Shown piece after piece: positions 16,397 through 23,401 of a DNA stretch of 50,143 bases. The stretch lies in contig JANXVN010000079.1 of assembly GCA_025351645.1 (NCBI GenBank), positions 1-50,143 on the forward strand, given 5' to 3'. The translations under genes were made by a program, and so were the position numbers. Source of the DNA: Ferruginibacter sp. GTDB lineage: Bacteria > Bacteroidota > Bacteroidia > Chitinophagales > Chitinophagaceae. Position 1 is the stretch's first letter. Each line of letters opens with the position of its first letter. The notes under the pieces were generated by a model. That model had not been told where the DNA came from. It searched no databases and was given only the letters and a program-made list of their open reading frames with translations.

Positions 16397-16912
16397 TTAA
16401 TCCTTTGAAAATTGTTTTGATAAGCAATTTTCAAACTCATATATGTGCTCAACTTTTCTTGGATGATTATCAAAAATTAAAAGTGAAATATCAAACTCTT
16501 CTTTATCAAACCCTGCAATAATAAAATTAAATCTTTCTAATTGAGGTAGTTTCTTTTGTAATGAATTGAACTACATGTTAAATTTTCGGGCTCTTTTTTT
16601 ACCGTTGCCATCAGTTGTATCGCACACAAAGAAAAATATACAAGTGTCGCCTTTTGGTAGGACGTTTACACAAAAAATATGCATTATAGTAGCTTCAATT
16701 GAAGCATCATAAATAGTATGATCCATATCAAAGTATTTTCTATAAAACGACATTTCAAAGACATTGCCTCCATTTCTCAGTAGTTCATCATTTATAAACT
16801 TATTATGCCTATTTGAAATTTCGACTGTATATAAGCATCCTTGGTCTGTTACAAATAAAAAAGCCCCATTATCAATAGGGGCAAAAGGATATCTTAGGCT
16901 TTCTTTACCCAA
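16397..16912 (-). pseudogene. DUF6169-like hypothetical gene interrupted by an in-frame TAG
   Basis: From TTG 16912 the frame runs 113 codons to TAG at 16573-16571. The same frame then continues for 57 more sense codons to TAA at 16397 without a shift. The text around the stop, KKRARKFNM-stop-FNSLQKKLPQLERFNF, has the expected pattern of the Bacteroidota family I recognise as DUF6169 (basic residues, then WF in the last helix), so TAG probably replaces TGG (Trp). The restored product would be 171 residues. The early part (YPFAP...FLFVTDQGCLYTVEIS) also fits. Function unknown. Either a recent pseudogene or a base-call error. The start overlaps a small upstream ORF. Confidence 0.65.
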
Positions 16913-17051
16913 TTTTTTTAATGCTTTTAAGTTGGGTAATCGTTTGTGGGCTAGCTGATTCCTTCATCTTCATGTGCCTTGCTTTTTTATTTGAAATTTC
17001 TTTCTTAATAAAATTGCTACTACCAGGCGATATGACTTTTTTCATTTTCAT
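16905..17051 (-). CDS. Small 48-residue ORF overlapping the DUF6169-like gene
   Basis: Begins ATG 17051 (or ATG 17045), ends TAA 16905, very lysine- and serine-rich (starts MKMKKVISPGSSNF, ends QLKSIKKIG). Its last codons overlap the TTG start of the next gene in another frame (ATTGGGTAA), the layout of a translationally coupled pair. I do not recognise the protein. It could equally be the original N-terminal part of the next gene displaced by a frameshift, or a non-coding stretch. The 16370-16396 and 17052-17138 pieces around it show nothing else. Confidence 0.35.
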   Translation of the reverse strand: MKMKKVISPGSSNFIKKEISNKKARHMKMKESASPQTITQLKSIKKIG

Positions 17052-17138
17052 TTTCAATATAAACTTACAAAAAATAAAAGTATATTCCCTACATTTCTAC
17101 AAGTCACATTTTTATATTTTGGCACCGTAGTGCAGCTT

Positions 17139-18050
17139 TTATTTTTCCACCAAAACTACCTCCTTTTTACCAACCCTTAACTGGTAACTGCCGCCAACTT
17201 TTAAAGCAACATTTTCTGTGCCATGCCTCACCGGAAAATTAAAACAAACAGGATAAGAATAGGGCTGCACAATATCGTTGATAGCCTCGTAAACAGTTTT
17301 ACCAAATGGCCGTTCTGTATCTTTCATATCAGTAAACCCACCAATAATAAGCCCTGCCAGGTTATTCAATTTGCCGCTTCTTTTTAGTTGGTAAAACATT
17401 CGGTCAATGCCATAAATATATTCCCCGATATCTTCTATAAAAAGTAATTTATTTGCTGTTTTAAAAGCAGATGGAGTGCCAATGGAATGCGCTAGTAAAG
17501 TAAGGTTGCCACCAACCAGTTCGCCTTCTGCAACACCTTGTTGGTTAAGTTTATTTATGGCACAGCTATACCTGTTTTTTTTACCAATCAGCATCTTTTT
17601 TAAAGATAAGACATACTCATTGCCAGCACCGCCATCGTTAAATGCAGCAGCCATGGGCGCATGTATGCTGGCTATTTTACAAGTGCTAAAAATATGGGCA
17701 TGCAAAAGTGTAATGTCGCTAAACCCAATTATCCATTTTGGCTTTTTTCTGAAAACTTTAAAATCAAGCTGGTCAATAATCCTACTAATGCCATATCCGC
17801 CACGCCCACATAATATGGCCTGTAGGCAAGTATCATCAAGCATGGCTTGCAACTCATTTAACCGCTGCTCATCAGTTGCAGAAAAATAGTTGGCAGAATC
17901 ACTCCCCAATGTCTTTCCAACCAAAACAATGTAGCCCCATTGCTGCAGTGTTTCAATACAAGCCTGGGCTTTTTCTTTAGCCATATAACCAGCAGGGCAG
18001 GTTATAGCAATCGTATCGCCTTTTTTTAAATAGGGCGGAATTTTTATCAT
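17139..18050 (-). CDS. ldcA: LD-carboxypeptidase (S66 family), cytosolic form
   Basis: Serine peptidase that removes the terminal D-Ala from murein tetrapeptides during peptidoglycan recycling. 303 residues, no signal peptide. Start motif GDTIAITCPAG (11-21); RGGYGISRIID (83-93); nucleophile in IGFSDITLLH with Ser111; acid in LFIEDIGEYIYGIDRM (Glu206 by comparison with P. aeruginosa LdcA spacing); catalytic His276 in NFPVRHGTEN. The full Ser-Glu-His triad is present. Its start overlaps the stop of the upstream paralogue by four bases (ATGA type), so both are translated from one mRNA. Confidence 0.93.
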   Translation of the reverse strand: MIKIPPYLKKGDTIAITCPAGYMAKEKAQACIETLQQWGYIVLVGKTLGSDSANYFSATDEQRLNELQAMLDDTCLQAILCGRGGYGISRIIDQLDFKVFRKKPKWIIGFSDITLLHAHIFSTCKIASIHAPMAAAFNDGGAGNEYVLSLKKMLIGKKNRYSCAINKLNQQGVAEGELVGGNLTLLAHSIGTPSAFKTANKLLFIEDIGEYIYGIDRMFYQLKRSGKLNNLAGLIIGGFTDMKDTERPFGKTVYEAINDIVQPYSYPVCFNFPVRHGTENVALKVGGSYQLRVGKKEVVLVEK

Positions 18051-19063
18051 ATAGTTTCAGTTAAAAAGCATTCAGTTTTTTGTACAGATAAGGTATGGGC
18101 CACACCACATTTTAAAGCAAAATTATTTTTTTGGTGCCCTACCGGAAAATTGAAACAAACGGGGTAAGTATATCCTGCCACCTTTTCAAGCACAATTTCT
18201 TCCAGCACTTTTCCAAACTCTTCGCCTTCATCATCTTTTTTAACTTTAAAGCCGCCAATAATTAAGCCCGCTAGTTCAGCCAGTTTGCCAGTGCGTTTCA
18301 AGTTCCAAAACATCCGGTCTATGCTGTACAAATATTCGCCGGTATCTTCTAAAAACAAAATTTTATTTTTTGTGGTGATATCGCTTTTACTGCCTGCTAA
18401 TGTTTCTACGGTCTTCAAATTTCCACCTATCAAAACTCCTTTTGCAACGCCCGTTTTGTTTTTTGCATTCGGTACAAACGGGTAGTGCATCTTATCTCCT
18501 ACCAAACATTTTCGGATGCTTTCAATCGTTTCCTTTTGCGTTGCTTCTGCTAAATCCCAATTCTCCGGAAAGCTGTTGCACATTTTTGAATGTAAAGAAG
18601 CAATGCCATAATTACGGTTAAGGTGGCTGTGTAAAACGGTAATATCGCTAAAGCCAATGATCCATTTTGGGCTTTTTGTAAACTGTTTAAAGTTAAGCCC
18701 ATCAATAATCCTGATAGCACCGTAACCGCCCCTTGCACAAAGGATGGCCTTAATATTTTTATCATCCAGCATTAGCTGAAAGTCTTTTAAACGTTCTTCA
18801 TCGGTACCACCAAAGGTGAAATCTTTTTTGCCAACGGTATCCCCAATTACAACTGTAAATCCCCACTCTTTTAGTTTTAAAATTGCAGGCTGTATATCTG
18901 CCAAAGTAATAAAACCAGCCGGGCAGGTAATGCCTATAGTATCGCCCATTTTTAAATACGGCGAAATTTTAACAGCACCATCCGGCTCTTCTTTTCCAGC
19001 ACCCATGCCTGATAAAGCAGCGCCTAATGGAATAATCGACGAAATAAAATCTTTGCGTTTCAT
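18047..19063 (-). CDS. LD-carboxypeptidase (S66 family), probably exported paralogue
   Basis: Same family as the next gene: GDTIGITCPAG (40-50), RGGYGAIRIID (111-121), nucleophile Ser139 in IGFSDITVLH, LFLEDTGEYLYSIDRM, and catalytic His in NFPVGHQKNN. 338 residues because of a 30-residue N-terminal extension, MKRKDFISSIIPLGAALSG, which looks like a signal sequence with a Tat-like start (basic pair, then D-F-hydrophobic), although a strict twin-arginine is not present. If exported it would trim tetrapeptides in the periplasm while the partner works in the cytosol. The gene is divergent from metG, with 144 bases between the two starts. Confidence 0.9.
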   Translation of the reverse strand: MKRKDFISSIIPLGAALSGMGAGKEEPDGAVKISPYLKMGDTIGITCPAGFITLADIQPAILKLKEWGFTVVIGDTVGKKDFTFGGTDEERLKDFQLMLDDKNIKAILCARGGYGAIRIIDGLNFKQFTKSPKWIIGFSDITVLHSHLNRNYGIASLHSKMCNSFPENWDLAEATQKETIESIRKCLVGDKMHYPFVPNAKNKTGVAKGVLIGGNLKTVETLAGSKSDITTKNKILFLEDTGEYLYSIDRMFWNLKRTGKLAELAGLIIGGFKVKKDDEGEEFGKVLEEIVLEKVAGYTYPVCFNFPVGHQKNNFALKCGVAHTLSVQKTECFLTETI

Positions 19064-19104
19064 AGGCTCAATTTACTCAAATTTCGGTATTGGCAATTGA
19101 TTAG

Positions 19105-19112
19105 TATTTTTG
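19105..19112 (+). promoter_or_regulatory. Probable metG promoter -7 box
   Basis: TATTTTTG fits TAnnTTTG; TTTC at 19082-19085 lies 19 bases upstream, close to the expected -33 TTTG. The leader to ATG 19208 would be about 90 bases and contains GTTACATAACGTAAC, a short inverted repeat. Confidence 0.5.
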
Positions 19113-19207
19113 CAATGTTTTTGTGTATACGAAAGCGTTACATAACGTAACATGTTGCTTATAAAAAACTAACAAGCACAAAGAAATGCTCATCAAAGAA
19201 TTACATT

Positions 19208-21889
19208 ATGATTGATCCTAAAAGATATTTAATAACCTCAGCTTTACCGTACGCTAACGGCCCAAAGCATATTGGGCATCTGGCAGGCGCTTACATACCC
19301 GCAGATATTTATGTGCGCTATTTAAGGGCGCAAAAAAAAGATGTTGTGTATGTTTGTGGAAGCGATGAACATGGCGCCGCTATTACCATACAGGCGATGA
19401 AAGAAAAAACAACGCCTCGTGAAATAGTAGATAAATACCACGCTATGCTTAAAAGCAACATGGCAGATTTGGGTATTTCATTCGATATTTATCACCGTAC
19501 ATCAGCACCTATTCACCACGAAACCGCACAGGAATTTTTTACTGCCTTAAACAATAACGGCGACCTGGAAGTAAAAGAAACCGAACAGTATTTTGATGAA
19601 GAGGCCAACACGTTTTTAGCCGACCGCTATATAATTGGCACTTGCCCCGTTTGCGCCAATAAAAATGCCTACGGCGACCAATGCGAAAACTGCGGCACAT
19701 CGCTTAGTCCGGATGAATTAATAAACCCACGAAGTACATTGAGCGGCAATGCGCCTATAAAAAAAGCTACCAAGCATTGGTACCTGCCGCTAGACAGGCA
19801 CGAAGTATTTTTACGGAAATGGATTTTAGAAGACCATAAAAATGATTGGAAAGTAAATGTATTAGGCCAATGCAAAAGCTGGCTGGATGCAGGCTTACAG
19901 GCAAGGGCGGTAACAAGGGACTTAGATTGGGGCATTAAAGTACCAAGCCCAGCCTCCCTGCCCTCCAAAGGAGGGTTTTTAGACTCAGCCAATAGTGAGG
20001 CCACCCTTATGGGCGATAGCTTAAATAATCCTTCTGATATAGAGTTTTTTAAATATCAAACCGCAGACCCATTTACATATGGCATTCTTAAGGAATTTGT
20101 GGAGCACAATAGAAGCAACCCAACAGATGCAGAAAATGTTTTATGGCAAATACTAAAAGATAAAAAGTTAGATGGCTATAAATTTAGAAGGCAGCATATA
20201 ATAGGGAACTTTATTGCTGATTTTGTCTGTCTTCCACAAAATATTATTATTGAAGTTGATGGGTTAATTCATCAAACCAAAGAAAATATAATTAGTGATG
20301 AAGAAAGGACAAATGAATTAAAGAAGTTTGGATTTGAGGTAATACGGTTTACCAAGGATGAAATAATTCAAGACACTGATAATACATTAAAAGCAATACT
20401 GAGCAAACTAAGCGAAAGCAGTAGCAAGCAATCAGGGCCTAAGAACCCTCCTTTGGAGGGCAGGGAGGCTGCATTTGTGCCAGGCAAAGTCCTATATGTT
20501 TGGTTCGACGCACCCATCGGCTACATCGGCGCCACCAAACAATGGGCATTGGATAATAAAAAAGATTGGAAGCCTTACTGGTACAATGCCGATACCAAAC
20601 TGGTACATTTTATTGGTAAAGATAACATCGTATTCCACGCAATTATTTTTCCGGTAATGCTACAATTGCACGGCAACATTTTGCCTGATAATGTGCCCAG
20701 CAACGAGTTTATGAATTTAGAAGGCGACAAAATGAGCACCAGCCGCGGCTGGAGCATTGAAATGGAAGATTACATCAACGACTTTGTAAAAAAGGAAAAT
20801 GGTGGCGGCCAGATGGTAGACGCATTGCGCTATTATTTAACCGCCATCGCACCCGAAACAAAAGATAGCGAGTTTACCTGGAAGGGTTTTCAAGATGCGA
20901 TAAAAGGCGAGCTCGTTGATGTTTTTGGCAACTTTGTAAACAGGGCTTTTGTGCTGTTGCATAAATTATGCAAAGGAAAAGTACCGCCATTGCATGCCGA
21001 TATTTTAGATGATGCAGATAGAAATCTATTTGCAGAAATTGCTAATACAAAACTTAAAATAGAAAGCCTGATAGAAACCTACAAATTCAGGGACGCACAA
21101 TATGAGGTGATAGACCTTGCAAGAAAAGGCAACAAATACATGCAGGATAAGCAGCCATGGATAGTGGCAAAAAGTGTAGAGACGGATGAAGCTGCGCAAA
21201 AAATTATAGACAATTGCCTGCACATCTGCTTACAGCTCACCGCAAACCTGGCCGTATTTGCCAACCCGTTCTTACCTTTTGCAGCAAGAAAAATGTGCTA
21301 CATGATGAAGGTGGTAGACAAGATGCTGGATTGGGAAAATGCCGGCAAGCCGAAACTATTAAGCGTAGGCTATTCATTAAGGGAGCCCCAGTTATTGTTC
21401 CGTAAAATTGATGATAGCGAAGTAGCTGAGCAGGTAGAAAAACTAAAAATAAAAAGCCAAAAAATAAAAATGGAACAAGCTAAAACGGAAGAAGTAAAAA
21501 TAGAAGAGCTTGCAAAACAGGTAGAGTCTCCAAATACCCCCCCCTTAGGAAATGGGGTCAAAGCTCAAATTATTTTTGATGATTTCGCAAAAATAGACTT
21601 GCGGGTAGGTACCATTGTAGCCGCCGAAAAAGTAGAGAAGGCCGATAAGCTTTTAAAGTTAGAAGTAGACCTTGGCTTCGAAAAAAGAACAATTGTAAGT
21701 GGCATTGCACTACACTTTGCGCCTGCCGAAATAGTAGGCCAACAGGTAGTAGTAGTAGTAAATTTAGCACCAAGAAAAATGCGTGGCATAGAAAGCAACG
21801 GCATGATATTAATGGCCGAAGATGCAACAGGAAAGCTACATTTTGTAAGCCCTTCAACAATTATACAAAGTGGGAGTGGTGTAAGCTAA
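19208..21889 (+). CDS. metG: Methionyl-tRNA synthetase with an in-frame DUF559 nuclease insertion
   Basis: Class I aminoacyl-tRNA synthetase that charges tRNA-Met in the cytosol. HIGH motif at residues 21-24, zinc knuckle CPVC (146-149) with CENC (159-162), KMSTS at 508-512, anticodon-binding helical domain, and a C-terminal Trbp111-like tRNA-binding domain (FAKIDLRVGTIVAAEKV onwards). It is 893 residues, about 180 more than the family. The extra part is residues about 245-424, between DLDWGIKVP and GKVLYVWFDAPIGY, segments that are nearly adjacent in other MetG. The insert is a complete DUF559 domain with terminal inverted repeats, in frame and without stops. Removing 19940-20476 (537 bases) would restore a normal core. 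Whether the enzyme tolerates the insert is unknown, but no second metG is visible here. Confidence 0.95.
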   Translation: MIDPKRYLITSALPYANGPKHIGHLAGAYIPADIYVRYLRAQKKDVVYVCGSDEHGAAITIQAMKEKTTPREIVDKYHAMLKSNMADLGISFDIYHRTSAPIHHETAQEFFTALNNNGDLEVKETEQYFDEEANTFLADRYIIGTCPVCANKNAYGDQCENCGTSLSPDELINPRSTLSGNAPIKKATKHWYLPLDRHEVFLRKWILEDHKNDWKVNVLGQCKSWLDAGLQARAVTRDLDWGIKVPSPASLPSKGGFLDSANSEATLMGDSLNNPSDIEFFKYQTADPFTYGILKEFVEHNRSNPTDAENVLWQILKDKKLDGYKFRRQHIIGNFIADFVCLPQNIIIEVDGLIHQTKENIISDEERTNELKKFGFEVIRFTKDEIIQDTDNTLKAILSKLSESSSKQSGPKNPPLEGREAAFVPGKVLYVWFDAPIGYIGATKQWALDNKKDWKPYWYNADTKLVHFIGKDNIVFHAIIFPVMLQLHGNILPDNVPSNEFMNLEGDKMSTSRGWSIEMEDYINDFVKKENGGGQMVDALRYYLTAIAPETKDSEFTWKGFQDAIKGELVDVFGNFVNRAFVLLHKLCKGKVPPLHADILDDADRNLFAEIANTKLKIESLIETYKFRDAQYEVIDLARKGNKYMQDKQPWIVAKSVETDEAAQKIIDNCLHICLQLTANLAVFANPFLPFAARKMCYMMKVVDKMLDWENAGKPKLLSVGYSLREPQLLFRKIDDSEVAEQVEKLKIKSQKIKMEQAKTEEVKIEELAKQVESPNTPPLGNGVKAQIIFDDFAKIDLRVGTIVAAEKVEKADKLLKLEVDLGFEKRTIVSGIALHFAPAEIVGQQVVVVVNLAPRKMRGIESNGMILMAEDATGKLHFVSPSTIIQSGSGVS
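19951..19980 (+). repeat. Left terminal inverted repeat of the DUF559 element
   Basis: Begins AGCCTCCCTG and contains CCCTCCAAAGGAGGG, itself a palindrome, so each end can form its own hairpin as well as pair with the other end. Translated within MetG as part of PSPASLPSKGGF. Confidence 0.88.
20441..20470 (-). repeat. Right terminal inverted repeat of the DUF559 element
   Basis: Reverse complement of the left end with one mismatch. In the metG frame it reads KNPPLEGREAA. The same peptide (NPPLEGREAGLG) is encoded by the minus strand of the left end, as expected for inverted copies. Confidence 0.88.
21530..21563 (+). repeat. Possible second repeat relic within metG (linker before the tRNA-binding domain)
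   Basis: CCAAATACCCCCCCCTTAGG followed by AAATGGGGTC gives a C8 run and a C/G-rich hairpin in the middle of an otherwise Lys/Glu-rich linker. It is translated as SPNTPPLGNGVKA, a Pro/Gly-rich break resembling the PPLEG peptide of the DUF559 ends. It may be the footprint of another repeat insertion. Confidence 0.4.
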
Positions 21890-21896
21890 AAGAAAA

Positions 21897-21934
21897 GGCC
21901 GGTACAAAAAATGATGTTTTCTTTTGTCCCGGCC
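21897..21934 (+). terminator. Hairpin after metG
   Basis: GGCCGG-ACAAAA pairs with TTTTGT-CCGGCC (one mismatch) around a 12-base loop, 8 bases after the metG stop. No T-run follows outside the stem. It is symmetric enough to act from both sides. Confidence 0.6.
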
Positions 21935-22205
21935 AATACAACAGCTATGTGGCACAGCGGTGGCGTCGCACTCTTTTACTGCGGTTTTTCAGGGAGCTTT
22001 TACCACGTGTAGCCGGTAGCGTTAGTACGGATATCCTGTACAATTGCTTTACTATTACCCATGCAGGTGATATATTAATTTTTCATTTTATTAATGCGCA
22101 ATTAATTCTACGCTAAAAACGTATTCAACTTTATATATTTAAATGCCACTGTAATTTTACTTTGGTTAAATATTTGCTTAATCTTATCAAACAAAAACTT
22201 TAAAA
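21935..22205. other. Unassigned intergenic stretch between metG and the WG-repeat gene
   Basis: The first 140 bases are less AT-rich than usual intergenic DNA and hold a near-palindrome GTACGGATATCCTGTAC (22025-22041). No ORF, tRNA or clear promoter could be supported. The last 100 bases are AT-rich and lead into the next start codon. Confidence 0.3.
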
Positions 22206-23252
22206 ATGAAACGTCCACTATTTTTAATTACCATCGCCATCGCTATTAGCGCAACAGTATTTTGCCAATCTGCGGATACTACTTTAATCCCTTACAGGCT
22301 ACAAAATAAATGGGGCTTCGTAAACTCTGCAAGAAAGTTAGTAGTACAACCCATGTATGATGAAGCAGGCTGGTTTTCCGCCGGTTATGCAGTGGTTAAA
22401 AAAGGCAAGATGTATGGTTACATCAATACAGCAGGCAAAGTTGTTATCCCTTTCAAATACACAGTAGCAAAGCCTTTCCGTTATGGATATGTAGATGATG
22501 CAAGAAAACAAAATAGTGATACCATTTTATTTGCAGGTGCATCTTTAAGGTCGGATGGATATGAGATCTGCATTAACACTAAAGGCATTGTATTAGCAAA
22601 ATGCCCCGCTATAAATGAAAATACCGATCCTGAAGATGATGCAGCTATAGTTGGGAAAGAAAAAGTGTACACATTAAAAAGCAGCAGCAACCTCTTCGAT
22701 AAAATTGTAGATGATTACAAAGTGGCCGGTGACGGCAACAGTTATTTTATCGCAAAAAAAGATAGCTTCTACGGCGTGTTCAATAATAAATTTGAAGTTA
22801 CAGTCCCTTTTGTGTATTCAACCATTACCAAGTTTACCACTGCTGATAATATTTATTTGCAGGCAGAAAAGGCAGGTAACAAAACATTGTTCCAGGGTAA
22901 TGGTACTGTAACTATACCTGCAGAAACAAATATCCTGCAACATGTTCATCCGCAACATAACCAGCATCTTTTTATTGTTTCAAGCAATGGCAAATCAGGG
23001 GTTAAAAATGTTGATAATACATGGTTTATCGAACCAAAATATACCGACATAACATACGATGAAAACGGCGGATTTGTAGTAACAGATGATGCCAATAATA
23101 AAGGCTTTTATTTTATAGATAAAACAATAGTTGCACCAAAATATAGCGCCATTAAGCTGGCTGCAAAAGGTAGCCGCTATCTTTTTGTAAAAACTATTGA
23201 TGGAAAAACTGGCTACGTAAATGCTAATGGCGACGAGTTTTTTGCGCTATAA
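22206..23252 (+). CDS. Secreted WG-repeat protein
   Basis: 348 residues. Signal peptide MKRPLFLITIAIAISATVFCQ (cleavage near 20). The rest consists of repeated WG units of about 25-30 residues: NKWGFVNSARKLVVQPMYDEAGWF, GKMYGYINTAGKVVIPFKYTVAKPF, later DSFYGVFNNKFEVTVPFVYSTITKF, GKSGVKNVDNTWFIEPKYTDITYD, and KTGYVNANGDEFF. In the family the W/F/Y-G-x-I/V-N/D pattern defines a beta-propeller-like repeat of unknown function. Probably periplasmic or outer-membrane associated. It stands alone between two terminators. Confidence 0.87.
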   Translation: MKRPLFLITIAIAISATVFCQSADTTLIPYRLQNKWGFVNSARKLVVQPMYDEAGWFSAGYAVVKKGKMYGYINTAGKVVIPFKYTVAKPFRYGYVDDARKQNSDTILFAGASLRSDGYEICINTKGIVLAKCPAINENTDPEDDAAIVGKEKVYTLKSSSNLFDKIVDDYKVAGDGNSYFIAKKDSFYGVFNNKFEVTVPFVYSTITKFTTADNIYLQAEKAGNKTLFQGNGTVTIPAETNILQHVHPQHNQHLFIVSSNGKSGVKNVDNTWFIEPKYTDITYDENGGFVVTDDANNKGFYFIDKTIVAPKYSAIKLAAKGSRYLFVKTIDGKTGYVNANGDEFFAL

Positions 23253-23275
23253 TTTCCAACTAATTTATTGTAAGG

Positions 23276-23306
23276 AACAGGCCCTCAAAAGCCTGTTTTT
23301 ATTTTT
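23276..23306 (+). terminator. Rho-independent terminator after the WG-repeat gene
   Basis: AACAGGC (23276-23282) pairs with GCCTGTT (23291-23297) around eight bases, followed by TTTATTTTTT. Confidence 0.9.
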
Positions 23307-23401
23307 TATGATGCTTTTATAAATTGTCTTAATTTCGGTTTACGTAAATAGTTGTTTAACTAACTAATTCGCAGTAATCTAAAAAATGCCAACCAAATTA
23401 T

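Larger units (their letters stand above)
19951..20470 (+). mobile_element. DUF559 endonuclease element inside metG, bounded by inverted repeats
   Basis: The 30-base ends 19951-19980 and 20441-20470 are reverse complements with one mismatch (core CCCTCCAAAGGAGGG). The interior encodes a full DUF559 domain (Vsr/PD-(D/E)xK nuclease superfamily) at MetG residues about 295-400: NPTDAENVLWQILKDKK, GYKFRRQHIIGNFIADFVC, IIIEVDGLIHQ, GFEVIRFTKDEI. The likely metal ligands Asp338, Glu349 and Asp351 are intact. The stretch 256-294 between left end and domain is not recognised. Outside the ends, GTACCAAG (19940) and GTGCCAGG (20477) are six-of-eight identical and may be a decayed target duplication; counting from one to the other gives 537 bases, a multiple of three. 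There are no intein splice motifs. Confidence 0.85.

Noticed and set aside
19951..20470. Intein in MetG
   Set aside because: No Cys/Ser at the N-terminal junction, no block B or HN-Cys/Ser/Thr at the C-terminal junction, and inverted repeats instead; DUF559 is not a splicing domain.
19951..20470. Group I or II intron interrupting metG
   Set aside because: The unit is open in the metG frame throughout and too small, with no catalytic RNA core or reverse transcriptase.
21935..22080. tRNA or small RNA gene after metG
   Set aside because: No cloverleaf, T-loop or CCA could be drawn; only a short near-palindrome is seen.
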